Shown: one piece after another, positions 26,470 through 34,995 of the stretch
Numbering within the stretch: position 1 is the first letter of the stretch
How the letters are laid out: every line of letters starts with the position of its first letter
Source: Nitratireductor sp.
Lineage (GTDB): Bacteria; Pseudomonadota; Alphaproteobacteria; Rhizobiales; Rhizobiaceae
Direction: 5' to 3'
Length of the DNA: 64,000 nucleotides
Assembly: GCF_017794765.1 (NCBI RefSeq)
Contig: NZ_CP051236.1
Coordinates: 3,562,691 to 3,626,690, forward strand
Notes under the pieces: model-generated
What the model was told of the DNA's origin: nothing
Databases searched by the model: none
Seen by the model: only the letters and a program-made list of their open reading frames with translations
Made by a program: the position numbers and the translations under genes

Positions 26470-27854
26470 GCCTGTTTCTTTCTCATGTGGTAGGATTTTG
26501 GGCGGGTCAGATTGTGGTAGCCGATTTCGGAAAGCGCACCACCGCGCCCGGTGTTCTTGCAGCCGGTCCAGCAAAGGGCCGGGTCGAGATAGTCGGCACG
26601 GTTCATGAAAACGGTGCCCGTTTCGATGTCTGCACCGATAGCCGCCGCGCGGTCGGGATCGGCGGTCCAGAGCGAGGCGGTGAGGCCGAATTCGCAATCG
26701 TTCATGAGGTCGAGCGCTTCGGCGTCGTTCTTCACCGGCATGATGCCGACGACGGGGCCAAAACTCTCTTCGCGCATCACCCGCATCTGGTGGTTCACGT
26801 CCACCAGGATCTGCGGCATGAGATAGGTGCCGCCATCATCCTCGGGGAACGCTTTCGGATCGACCAGCGCCTTCGCGCCCTGCGCCAGCGCATCTTCGGT
26901 CTGGCTGCGCACTTCGGCTGCAAACCGCTTGTTGGCCATCGGACCGATGGTGGTGTCCTCGTCCAGCGGATTACCGAGTTTCAGCTTGCCCACCCAGTCG
27001 ACGGATTTCTCGACAAAGCCGTCGAAATGCTTCTCCGCGACATAGATGCGCTCGATGCCGCAGCAGCACTGGCCGGCATTGAACATCGCCCCGTCCATCA
27101 GCACATCGACCGCCCAGTCGATATCCGCATCGTCCATCACATAGGCGGGGTCCTTGCCGCCGAGTTCGAGCCCGAGCCCGGTGAAGGTTCCGGCTGCGGC
27201 GCGCTCGATGGCGCGTCCACCGCCGACGGAGCCGGTGAAATTGATGAAGCCGAAAGTGCGCTCGCCGATCAGCTTTTCCGTGCCGGCATGGTCGAGGAAC
27301 AGGTTGACGACCAGTTCCTCGGGGATACCTGCTTCATGGAAGGCGCGCACGATGCGCTCACCCACCAGCAGCGTCTGCGTGGCGTGTTTGACGGCGACGG
27401 CATTGCCCGCGATGAGGGCGGGAACGATGGTGTTCATCGCCGTCATGTAGGGATAGTTCCACGGCGCGATGACGCCGACCAACCCGTGGGGTACGCGTTC
27501 GATGCGGCGCGCGAAGCTTTCCGAGTCTTCCAGAACGATGGGTGCGAGGGCACGCTCGGCAATCTCGGCCATATAGGCGGAGCGCTCGTTCATGCCGCCG
27601 AACTCGCCACCATAGCGCACCGGGCGGCCCATCATGTGGGCAAGCTCCGGCACCACCTCGTCTTTCATCTCGTTGAGGCGGGATACACCGGCGTTCACGA
27701 GCGCGATGCGTTCATCGAGGGCGCGCGCCGCCCACGCTTTCTGCGCCTGGCGGGCATTGGCGAGAAGCTTGGCCGCCTTGTCGGGGTCCATCACGGGTCG
27801 CTCGGCAAAAACCGATCCGTCGATGGGGGAAATGCATTGCAGGGTTTTCGTCAT
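26466..27854 (-). CDS. aldehyde dehydrogenase family protein
   Basis: A 462-residue NAD(P)-dependent dehydrogenase that oxidises an aldehyde to an acid. Start ATG 27854 follows the glutamine-synthetase-like stop after one base. Motifs: PWNYPYMTAMN (about 137), FTGSVGGGRAIERAA (about 210), the general base in LELGGKDPAYV (about 242) and the nucleophile in NAGQCCCGIERIYV (about 275; three adjacent Cys). Its position between a gamma-glutamyl ligase and an alcohol dehydrogenase suggests it takes the aldehyde made by the latter. Confidence 0.93.
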   Translation of the reverse strand: MTKTLQCISPIDGSVFAERPVMDPDKAAKLLANARQAQKAWAARALDERIALVNAGVSRLNEMKDEVVPELAHMMGRPVRYGGEFGGMNERSAYMAEIAERALAPIVLEDSESFARRIERVPHGLVGVIAPWNYPYMTAMNTIVPALIAGNAVAVKHATQTLLVGERIVRAFHEAGIPEELVVNLFLDHAGTEKLIGERTFGFINFTGSVGGGRAIERAAAGTFTGLGLELGGKDPAYVMDDADIDWAVDVLMDGAMFNAGQCCCGIERIYVAEKHFDGFVEKSVDWVGKLKLGNPLDEDTTIGPMANKRFAAEVRSQTEDALAQGAKALVDPKAFPEDDGGTYLMPQILVDVNHQMRVMREESFGPVVGIMPVKNDAEALDLMNDCEFGLTASLWTADPDRAAAIGADIETGTVFMNRADYLDPALCWTGCKNTGRGGALSEIGYHNLTRPKSYHMRKKQA

Positions 27855-27855
27855 G

Positions 27856-29223
27856 TCATGCTCTCTCAAAACCGCGCCTGACCTCCCAGTCGGTGACGCG
27901 GCGGTCATATTCGGATTGTTCCCAGCGGGCTGCGTGGACATAGTGATCGACAACGTCGTCACCAAAGGCCGCACGCAGCATTTTTGAACCGTCGAGCGCG
28001 GTGGCGGCATCGCGCAGGGTCTTGGGGATCTCGCGGATCCCTTTGCCCTCATACGCGTCGCCGACAAAGGCCGGCTCCAGCTCTTTCTTGTTTTCGATGC
28101 CATCAATGCCTGCCGCGATCAGGGCCGCGAAGGCAAGATAGGGGTTCAGGTCGGCGCCGCCGACCCGGCATTCCACGCGCACCGCTTTCGTGTCCTCGCC
28201 GCAGACGCGATAGCCCGCCGTGCGGTTGTCGAACGACCAGATCGCCTTGGTTGGGGCGAAGGTGCCGGCCGCAAAGCGTTTGTAGGAATTGATGTAGGGC
28301 GCGAGAAAATAGGTGATTTCGCCGCCGTGGGTGAGCAGACCCGCCATATAATGCTTCATCATGTCCGACATGCCGTGCTCGCCCGACGGGTCGAAAAAGA
28401 GCGGCTTGCCATCCAGCGTCCATAGCGACTGATGGACATGCGAGGAATTGCCGGCGGCGTTGTCGTCCCATTTGGCCATAAAGCTGATGGCGCGGCCGGC
28501 CTTCCAGGCGATCTCCTTACAGCCATTCTTCACGATCGCATGGCGGTCGGCCATGGTGAGCGCGTCCGTGTAGCGGACGTTGATTTCCTCCTGCCCGGCA
28601 TCGGCCTCGCCCTTGGAGTTTTCCACCGGCACATCCGCGCCGTTGAGGCCGTTGCGGATCGCCCGCATTACATCCTCCTCCTTGGTGGTCTGGAAGATAT
28701 GGTAATCCTCATTGTAGGTGCTGATGCGCTCCAGCCCGCGGTAGCCCTTGGCGGCGGCCTCCTCGAATGTGTCGCGGAACAGGAAGAACTCCAGTTCCGA
28801 GGCCATCATCGCCTTCATGCCCATGGCTTCCAGTCGCGCGACCTGCTTTTTCAGGATGGCGCGTGGCGAATGGGGCACGTCATCGTGTGTGTGATGGTCG
28901 AGCACGTCGCACAGGACCAGGGCCGTGCCCTCCAGCCAGGGAATACGCCGCAGGGTCGAGAGGTCCGGCTTCATCGTGTAATCGCCATAGCCCGCCGACC
29001 AGCTCGTCGCGCGATAACCTTCGACCGTGAACATTTCCATGTCGGTGGCGAGCAGATAGTTGCAGCTATGGGTTTCCTCGAATGCGCTTTCGAGGAAGAA
29101 GTCCACGTGGAAACGCTTGCCCATCAGGCGCCCCTGCATATCGACCAGCGCCACGAGCACCGTGTCGATCTCGCCGGCCTCCGCTGCCGCCTTGAGGCTT
29201 TCCAAAGTCAGTTTGCCCGCCAT
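27856..29223 (-). CDS. glutamine-synthetase-like gamma-glutamyl-amide ligase (PuuA-like)
   Basis: A 455-residue ATP-dependent ligase with the glutamine synthetase fold. The N-terminal beta-grasp domain includes VDMQGRLMGKRF (about 27-38); the catalytic domain has ASELEFFLF, ADAGQEEINVRY, NSSHVHQSLW and TRNNRTAGYR-like FDNRTAGYRVCG. It lacks the full length and regulatory adenylylation tail of GlnA. Relatives such as PuuA attach glutamate to amines; here an amine or amino alcohol is likely. It lies downstream of the TRAP genes after a hairpin at 29253-29278. Confidence 0.88.
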   Translation of the reverse strand: MAGKLTLESLKAAAEAGEIDTVLVALVDMQGRLMGKRFHVDFFLESAFEETHSCNYLLATDMEMFTVEGYRATSWSAGYGDYTMKPDLSTLRRIPWLEGTALVLCDVLDHHTHDDVPHSPRAILKKQVARLEAMGMKAMMASELEFFLFRDTFEEAAAKGYRGLERISTYNEDYHIFQTTKEEDVMRAIRNGLNGADVPVENSKGEADAGQEEINVRYTDALTMADRHAIVKNGCKEIAWKAGRAISFMAKWDDNAAGNSSHVHQSLWTLDGKPLFFDPSGEHGMSDMMKHYMAGLLTHGGEITYFLAPYINSYKRFAAGTFAPTKAIWSFDNRTAGYRVCGEDTKAVRVECRVGGADLNPYLAFAALIAAGIDGIENKKELEPAFVGDAYEGKGIREIPKTLRDAATALDGSKMLRAAFGDDVVDHYVHAARWEQSEYDRRVTDWEVRRGFERA

Positions 29224-29252
29224 TCAATTCGTCCTGTCGGTGGTTTTGGATA

Positions 29253-29278
29253 TGGCCCCGGAGGTAGAACCGGGGCCA
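29253..29278. terminator. intercistronic hairpin between dctP and GS-like gene
   Basis: A 9-bp perfect stem (29253-29261 with 29270-29278) with an 8-nt loop. The T-rich tail is on the plus strand, so for the minus-strand operon it is more likely an mRNA-stabilising or attenuating hairpin downstream of dctP than a full terminator. Confidence 0.6.
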
Positions 29279-29293
29279 ATTTTCTTTCTTTGC

Positions 29294-30346
29294 TCAGCCG
29301 TAGCGATAGGGCGGACCGGCTTTCTGCATCAGGGTGCGATAGTCGCGCAGGATTTTCACCACACGCTCCTTGCGCCCGCCTTCGGCAGCGATCTCGTCCC
29401 AGAACTTTTCCGCCTCGGCTTCCACGGTCGCCCATTCGGCGTCGGGAATGGTGGTCAGCTCCATCTTTCCGCCATTGACACGCAGATCCGCTTCACCCGC
29501 CCAATACCAGTGCAGTCGGTAATAGTGGGAAGAATCCATCGCCAGCCGAAAGAGCTGCTTCAGATGGTCGGGCACCTCGTTCCAGCGGTCGGAATTGGCA
29601 AAGAACGAACCAACCCAGGCACCGCAGATGTTGTTGGTGAGCAGGTAGGGCGTCACGTCGGCCCAGCCCACCGTGTAGTCCTCGGTGATGCCCGACCAGG
29701 CGATGCCGTCGAGCTCGCCCGTCTGCACCGCCACTTCCACGTCTTCCCATGGCAGCGTGACGGGCACGACACCGAAGCGGGAAAGGAACTTGCCGGCGGT
29801 CGGGAAGGTGAAGACACGCTTGCCCTTCAGGTCTTCAAGGCTCTTGATCGGCTCCTTGGTGTTGAAGTGGCAGGGGTCCCATGACCCCGCCGAAAGCCAT
29901 GTCACACCTTCGACCTCGCCATAGGCCTCTTCCCATATCTCGGCCAGGCCATGCTTGTAGAAGAGCGCCTGCACATCGAGCGAATAGCGCGTGGCAAAGG
30001 GGAAATAGCCGCCGAAAACCGACACATCGACCGGTGCTGCCATGGAATCGTCGTCCGATTGCACGGCGTCGATGGTGCCGTTCTGCATGGCGCGGAAAAG
30101 CTCACCCGTCGGTACGAGCTGGTCGGCATAGTAGAGCTCGATTTCCATCTCGCCATTGGCTGCCTTGTTGAAGGCGTCGATGGCCGGTTTGACGACATGT
30201 TCGGCAAGGGCGGCGCCGGCATAGGTCTGCAGCCGCCAGCGGATCGGGCTTTGCGCATGAACATAGGGCGTTGCAAGGGCCGTGGTCCCGGCTGCAGCCG
30301 CCGATGCCATGCCCGCTTTCTTCAGAAAGTCGCGTCTGTTTTGCAT
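29294..30346 (-). CDS. dctP: TRAP transporter substrate-binding protein lacking the carboxylate-binding arginine
   Basis: A 350-residue periplasmic receptor with a twin-arginine-type signal (MQNRRDFLKKAG, then alanine-rich core ending TPYVHAQ). ATG 30346 has a GAGGAG site 9 nt upstream. At residues 172-179 it reads DLKGKRVF: the position that is Arg in most DctP proteins (and in the receptor at 1634-2740, DLKGLKMR) is Phe179 here, and the usual EWVGP segment is AWSGI. The pocket therefore probably does not bind a plain carboxylate. It is in one operon with dctQ, dctM and a gamma-glutamyl ligase set. Ligand unknown; an amine or amino alcohol is my inference. Confidence 0.93.
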   Translation of the reverse strand: MQNRRDFLKKAGMASAAAAGTTALATPYVHAQSPIRWRLQTYAGAALAEHVVKPAIDAFNKAANGEMEIELYYADQLVPTGELFRAMQNGTIDAVQSDDDSMAAPVDVSVFGGYFPFATRYSLDVQALFYKHGLAEIWEEAYGEVEGVTWLSAGSWDPCHFNTKEPIKSLEDLKGKRVFTFPTAGKFLSRFGVVPVTLPWEDVEVAVQTGELDGIAWSGITEDYTVGWADVTPYLLTNNICGAWVGSFFANSDRWNEVPDHLKQLFRLAMDSSHYYRLHWYWAGEADLRVNGGKMELTTIPDAEWATVEAEAEKFWDEIAAEGGRKERVVKILRDYRTLMQKAGPPYRYG

Positions 30347-30437
30347 CTTCGTTCACTCCTCTGGTTGTTGTCCCGGTCATGGTTGCCGGGCATTGCCGCA
30401 GGCTTGTTCTGGTCGTCACCTCCTTGTTTGTCTGGGT

Positions 30438-31760
30438 TCAGCGCGCATAAACATGTTGCGGGAGCCATAGCGCGATCTGCGGAAAGACCATGACGATGAT
30501 CAAGGCGAACACCATCACCGCTACAAAGGGCACAATGGATCGGTAGATGTCTCCGAGCCTGATCTCCGGCGGCGCCATGGCCCGCATCAGGAACAGATTG
30601 TAGCCGAAGGGCGGGGTCATGTAGGCGATCTGGCAGGTGATCGTGTAGAGCACGCCATACCAGATGAGGTCGAAGCCAAGCAGCTTCACGAGCGGCACAT
30701 AGAGCGGCGCGACGATGACCAGCATGGCCGTATCGTCCAGGAACATGCCCATGATCAGGTAGGAAAGCTGCATAAGGATCAGTACTTCCCAGGGAGAAAG
30801 TCCGAGCTGATCGAGGAAGAATCCCTCGATGGCCCTCACGGCACCCAGACCGTCAAACACCGCGCCGAAGCACAGCGCGGCCAGGATGATCCACATGAAC
30901 ATGCACGAGACCGAAAGTGTCTTGCGCACCGTGTCGTGGATCACCTTCAATGTGAGGCGGCCGCGAATGGCGGCAGCGGCGGTCGCCGAAACCGCACCGA
31001 TGGCAGAGCTTTCGACAAGGCTGGTGACGCCCATGACGAAAAGCCCGGTCATCAGGAAGAATATCATGAAAGGAAGAATGCCAGCGGACAGGAGTTTGAG
31101 CTTTTCCGACATGGGGATGCGGCGCTCTTCGGCAGGAAGCACGGGCCCGAGACTGGGCTGCAGCCAGCAGCGGACCGCGATGTAGAGAATGAAAAGCCCG
31201 GCCATGAGCAGGCCCGGAAAAACACCGGCAAGCCAGAGCTGGCCGACCGGCTGGCGCGCGATCATGGCGTAAAGCACCAGCACCACGCTGGGCGGGACGA
31301 GAATGCCGAGCGATGAGCCGGCCTGGATAACACCCGTCACCATGATCTTGTCGTAGCCGCGTCTGAGGAGTTCCGGCAGGGCGATGGTTGCACCGATGGC
31401 CATGCCGGCGACGGAGAGGCCGTTCATGGCAGAGATGACGACCATGAGTGCGATCGTGCCGATGGCAAGCCCGCCGCGCACCGGGCCGAACCAGACATGG
31501 AACATCTTGTAGAGATCGTCGGCAATGCCCGATTCCGACAGCATGTAACCCATGTAGATGAAGAGCGGGAGCGTCAGCAGCGCGTACCATTTCATCAGCT
31601 TCATGGCGGCGGAAAAGGCGATCTCGGATCCGCCCGTGCCCCACAGCAGAAGCGCGAAGGCCACGGCAATGAAGCCGATGGCGCCAAAGACGCGCTGGCC
31701 CGTCAGGAGCAGGCCCATCATGCCGGTGAACATCAGGATCGCTGTCAACTCATAGCTCAT
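30438..31760 (-). CDS. dctM: TRAP transporter large permease
   Basis: A 440-residue membrane protein with about 12 helices. Start ATG 31760 (MSYELTAILMFTGMMGLLL) overlaps the dctQ stop by 4 nt; the longer frame upstream is not needed. Conserved DctM stretches include GLSVAGMAIGATIALPELLRRGY, GSSLGILVPPSVVLVLY and TPPFGYNLFLMRAMAP (about 365). It ends normally after the last helix, unlike the DctM at the window start. Confidence 0.93.
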   Translation of the reverse strand: MSYELTAILMFTGMMGLLLTGQRVFGAIGFIAVAFALLLWGTGGSEIAFSAAMKLMKWYALLTLPLFIYMGYMLSESGIADDLYKMFHVWFGPVRGGLAIGTIALMVVISAMNGLSVAGMAIGATIALPELLRRGYDKIMVTGVIQAGSSLGILVPPSVVLVLYAMIARQPVGQLWLAGVFPGLLMAGLFILYIAVRCWLQPSLGPVLPAEERRIPMSEKLKLLSAGILPFMIFFLMTGLFVMGVTSLVESSAIGAVSATAAAAIRGRLTLKVIHDTVRKTLSVSCMFMWIILAALCFGAVFDGLGAVRAIEGFFLDQLGLSPWEVLILMQLSYLIMGMFLDDTAMLVIVAPLYVPLVKLLGFDLIWYGVLYTITCQIAYMTPPFGYNLFLMRAMAPPEIRLGDIYRSIVPFVAVMVFALIIVMVFPQIALWLPQHVYAR

Positions 31761-32266
31761 GACAGCTCCTCCCCACGCACCCGCGCCACATCCTTGAAGA
31801 GTTGGGCCACCGCCTGAAGCAGTGTCAGCGCGATGCCGATGCACATGATGATCTTGATGGGCGCCATGTAGGGCGACCAGGCCGAATAGCTGGTCTCACC
31901 GTACTTCAGCGCATAGGAGGTGGACGAAAACCCGCCATAGAGCAGCAGGGAGAGATAGAAGATCAGGAACAGAACGGTGATGGAATCGACAAGCGCCTTC
32001 GTGCGGGGCGACCAGCGTGCATAGATCAGGTCCATACGCACGTGCGCGTCGTTCTGCAACGCCCAGCCGCCGCCGACCATGTAATAGGCAACCATGGCGA
32101 ACTGGGCCATTTCCAGTGTCCACAGAGGCGGAATGGCCACGGTCTTCATAATCGACGAATAGAGCAGTATGCCAATCATCAGGAAGATCATGTACATGAC
32201 CACCAGACCCACATAGTGGTTTGTGCGATCGATCAGACGCACATAGCGCCTTATGGCGTTCGGCAT
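31757..32266 (-). CDS. dctQ: TRAP transporter small permease
   Basis: A 169-residue protein with four predicted helices (YVGLVVMYMIFLMIGILLYS, then MAQFAMVAYYMVGGGW, ITVLFLIFYLSLLLYGGF and IKIIMCIGIALTLLQAVAQL), the DctQ pattern, including the W-x-x-H-V-R-M-D-type motif ALQNDAHVRMDLIY. Its stop overlaps the dctM start (ATGA). It lies 66 bp after the N-formylglutamate amidohydrolase-like gene, in the same operon. Confidence 0.92.
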   Translation of the reverse strand: MPNAIRRYVRLIDRTNHYVGLVVMYMIFLMIGILLYSSIMKTVAIPPLWTLEMAQFAMVAYYMVGGGWALQNDAHVRMDLIYARWSPRTKALVDSITVLFLIFYLSLLLYGGFSSTSYALKYGETSYSAWSPYMAPIKIIMCIGIALTLLQAVAQLFKDVARVRGEELS

Positions 32267-32332
32267 CGCTTCCCGTCTCCCATTTTATCTCCTCTGTCTT
32301 CCCGCTCTGGTGACTTGCCGGCCCTGTTCTTG

Positions 32333-33133
32333 TCAGGCTTGTTGTGGTCCGGCTGCATGTATGTCGATATGAAAGCGCTCCAGTGCCGTCTCAAGCAGCC
32401 TTGCCGTGCGCCTTGCCCATTCATCCTGCCCGAGTTCAGTGTCGATCAGATCGCTGCAATATTCGATCATGACGTTGAGCAGGCCGTACTGGACTGCATG
32501 CAGGCGCAGAGTGTGCGTTACCCCGTCATCCGGCCCATAGGGATAATTGCGCATTGCATTGGAGATGCCTTGCTCTTCTGCCAGTTGCAGCATGGCGTCC
32601 GCGAGCCTGCGGTCCCGGTCGTGCAGGAGTCCGATCGCGCGATGCCGGGCGATGCCGAAATAAACGCGGGTGAAGGAATGGATTGTGACGATGACCGGCT
32701 GTCTGGATGGAGCCGTTCGCGCAGCGATGAGCTCCGCAAGCGCTTGACGAAAAGGCTCGTAGATCTCTGCGACACGCTGTCGGCGCGCTTCGTCGGAAAG
32801 ATTGCGGTTTCCCGGGATGGCATGAATCTCGCTCCTCTCCGGGATTGCATCCCGCGCATCCGGGGGGCGATTGCAGTCGTAGACGAGCCGTGAGAAACGC
32901 TGATGGATAAGGGGAGCGTCCAGCAGGGCGGAGAGTTTTTGAGCCGTAGCCAAAGCTCCAATATCCCATGCAGCGTGGCTGGTTAGCGTGTCAGCCTTCG
33001 CGCCAAGACCGGAGAGTGAACGGGGCATTGTGCGTGAGGCATGCTCACAAACGAAGATGACGGGCGACTGCCCATCGGCGCGCTCGATCTCAAACGGTTC
33101 GCCCTCGGATGGGTCAAGTAGCGCTCTGACCAT
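32333..33133 (-). CDS. N-formylglutamate amidohydrolase family protein
   Basis: A 266-residue metal-dependent amidase. Start ATG 33133 (MVRALLDPSE) has GGAGG 4-5 nt upstream; the longer frame is not favoured. Family motifs are VIFVCEHASRTMP (about 28), DIGALATAQKLS, SRLVYDCNRPPDARDAIP (about 82) and VTIHSFTRVYF (about 147). Classical members cut N-formylglutamate in histidine breakdown, but no hut genes are near. As first gene of the TRAP/GS/ALDH/ADH operon it more likely cleaves an N-acyl or gamma-glutamyl amide. Confidence 0.87.
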   Translation of the reverse strand: MVRALLDPSEGEPFEIERADGQSPVIFVCEHASRTMPRSLSGLGAKADTLTSHAAWDIGALATAQKLSALLDAPLIHQRFSRLVYDCNRPPDARDAIPERSEIHAIPGNRNLSDEARRQRVAEIYEPFRQALAELIAARTAPSRQPVIVTIHSFTRVYFGIARHRAIGLLHDRDRRLADAMLQLAEEQGISNAMRNYPYGPDDGVTHTLRLHAVQYGLLNVMIEYCSDLIDTELGQDEWARRTARLLETALERFHIDIHAAGPQQA

Positions 33134-33172
33134 CAAACCTCCACACACCCGCCCGTGCCTTGCGGTAGATTT

Positions 33173-33224
33173 GTAATATTGATTAGCATTGCAGAGAATT
33201 TGTCAATTGTGTAATTTTTATTAC
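33173..33224. promoter_or_regulatory. paired GTAAT-N4-ATTA(C/G) operators
   Basis: GTAAT-ATTG-ATTAG (33173-33186) and GTAAT-TTTT-ATTAC (33211-33224) share both arms and spacing, with centres 38 bp apart, in the AT-rich divergent region between the amidohydrolase operon and the RpiR gene. They are likely RpiR operators. Confidence 0.6.
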
Positions 33225-33228
33225 GGAC

Positions 33229-34110
33229 GTGAAGTTGGCACCGGCAGGAGAATGGCGTTTGGGGACGAAAGAGCTTGTGCATGGGGCGCTCGGTCAGATG
33301 ACCGATGCAGAACGCAAGGTGGCCCACACGTTTCTCGCCAACTATCCGAGCAGCGGCCTTTCCACGGTTGCCGAGTTTGCCGGTCTGGCCGGCACGAGTG
33401 CGCCGACGGTTCTGCGCTTCGTGTCGCGGCTCGGCTTTTCCGGTTATCCGGAGTTTCAACGCGCCCTGCGTACTGAAATTCAGGCGGAGTTGCTCTCGCC
33501 CCTGGACAAAGGAGACAGCTCTGCAGCGCGCAATCTGGATGGATCGGCACTCGGCTCCTATTTCTCCCGGGCCACCGCCAATATTCAGGCCACGCTTGAG
33601 GCAATTCCTGAAAGCGAGTTCGAAGCCGCGTGTGCGTTGCTGTCCGATCCCAAGACTGCCTGCTACACACTGGGTGGGCGTTTCAGCGATGCGATAGCGC
33701 GCTATATGGCTTCGCATCTGCGCATTGTGCGACCCAATGTGCGCCGCTTTCAGGACCAGACCTCTACCTGGGACGATCAGTTGCTCGACGTGAAGGCGGG
33801 TGACGTGGTGGTGTTGTTCGATATCCGTCGCTATCAGCGCGATCTGGTGCATCTGAGCGAGCTTTTATGCGAACGCAAAGCGCGCATCGTATTGATCACC
33901 GATAGCTGGCTGTCACCGATTTCGCGCTATGCAAAGGTTGTCCTGCCCTGCGCCATCGACTCAGGCCGAACGTGGGATTCGGGCGTTGTTCTGCTGGCGC
34001 TGGTGGAGGCTATTGTAGACCGTGTAACCCACGGAGATTGGGATACGGCCCGGGAACGCATCCAGGCGTTGGAGCACATTCACTGGAATAAACCGCCTGC
34101 AGGGGACTGA
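33229..34110 (+). CDS. RpiR/MurR family transcriptional regulator (HTH plus SIS domain)
   Basis: A 293-residue regulator. The N-terminal helix-turn-helix spans about 20-75 (MTDAERKVAHTFL, then VAEFAGLAGTSAPTVLRFVSRLGF) and a C-terminal SIS domain runs from about 125 (YTLGGRFSDAIARYMASHL, then DVVVLFDIRRYQRDLV). GTG 33229 lacks a ribosome site; TTG 33259 has AGGAGA 7 nt upstream and leaves the domain intact, so it may be the start. It is divergent from the seven-gene amidohydrolase/TRAP operon and almost certainly regulates it. Confidence 0.9.
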   Translation: MKLAPAGEWRLGTKELVHGALGQMTDAERKVAHTFLANYPSSGLSTVAEFAGLAGTSAPTVLRFVSRLGFSGYPEFQRALRTEIQAELLSPLDKGDSSAARNLDGSALGSYFSRATANIQATLEAIPESEFEAACALLSDPKTACYTLGGRFSDAIARYMASHLRIVRPNVRRFQDQTSTWDDQLLDVKAGDVVVLFDIRRYQRDLVHLSELLCERKARIVLITDSWLSPISRYAKVVLPCAIDSGRTWDSGVVLLALVEAIVDRVTHGDWDTARERIQALEHIHWNKPPAGD

Positions 34111-34120
34111 ACCGGCAGTT

Positions 34121-34885
34121 CTACCCGTACACGGCTGCCGCCGCATCCTTCAGCCACGCCATGGCCGACCGGTATGGCCCGGGGCCGTGGCTGATACGGG
34201 CCACTCCCAGCCGCCCAAGTGTCGCGGCATCCGGCGCGCTCTTCAAGGCCATGATGTTGACGGGCAGCGGTGCGGCATCGCAAAGGTCCTCAATCAGCAC
34301 CTCGTCCACCAAGGCTGGGGCGAAGAAACCGCTGGCGCCCGCGTCCGCAAAAGCCTTCGCGCGCTCCCTGGCTTCGGCGATCAGGTGTGAATGACGGCCA
34401 CGGTCACTCTCTTTGAGGAAAAGATCGGTTCGCGCATTGATGAAAAGCGGCACGCCGCGTGCCTCCGCCATGGCCCGGATGGCTGCAATACGTTTTGCCT
34501 GATCGGCGATCGTATGCAGGCCGCTGCCACCGACGATCTGATCCTCGAAATTGATGCCCACCGCACCCGCGTCGAGAATGCGCGAGACATTGTCTGCAGC
34601 ACCTTGTGGATCGGTTGCATAGGCACCTTCGAAGTCGACAGAGAGGGGCAGGTCGACCGTCTCCACGATGCGACGGGCCACCTGAGCCAGGAACTCGACG
34701 GGGATTTTCTCGCCATCGCCATAACCATGGGCGGCGGCGACCGACCAGCTTCCGGTCGCAAGGGCCTTTGCGCCAGCCTCGGCTACCGCTGCCGCCGAAC
34801 CTGCGTCCCAAGTATTATAGAGGATGAGAGGACTGCCTTTGACGTGAAGAGCGTGGAAGGTGCGAGCCTTGTCGGTCTGTTGCAT
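34121..34885 (-). CDS. isocitrate lyase / PEP mutase family protein
   Basis: A 254-residue TIM-barrel protein. LSVDFEGAYA (about 83), VGINFEDQIVGG (about 112) and FINARTDLFL (about 150) carry the Asp and Glu ligands of magnesium and the loop residues. It is shorter than 2-methylisocitrate lyase and lacks the KxCGH-type active-site cysteine motif of isocitrate lyase, so it fits the PEP-mutase-like subgroup, which includes C-C and P-C bond enzymes such as oxaloacetate hydrolases. No phosphonate genes are near. It is convergent with the RpiR gene by 10 bp. Confidence 0.88.
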   Translation of the reverse strand: MQQTDKARTFHALHVKGSPLILYNTWDAGSAAAVAEAGAKALATGSWSVAAAHGYGDGEKIPVEFLAQVARRIVETVDLPLSVDFEGAYATDPQGAADNVSRILDAGAVGINFEDQIVGGSGLHTIADQAKRIAAIRAMAEARGVPLFINARTDLFLKESDRGRHSHLIAEARERAKAFADAGASGFFAPALVDEVLIEDLCDAAPLPVNIMALKSAPDAATLGRLGVARISHGPGPYRSAMAWLKDAAAAVYG

Positions 34886-34995
34886 GCCCGGTCTCCATAA
34901 GAATGGGATGGATCTGGCTTCAGCTTTTCACATTCTTTGGCTGCACGCTTGCTCCAAAGCGCGCTGTGCCGCAGGCCAGTTGCCACAAAGCCCGA

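Noticed and set aside
26487..27881. 464-codon plus-strand open frame opposite the aldehyde dehydrogenase
   Set aside because: Antisense shadow with no recognisable domain.
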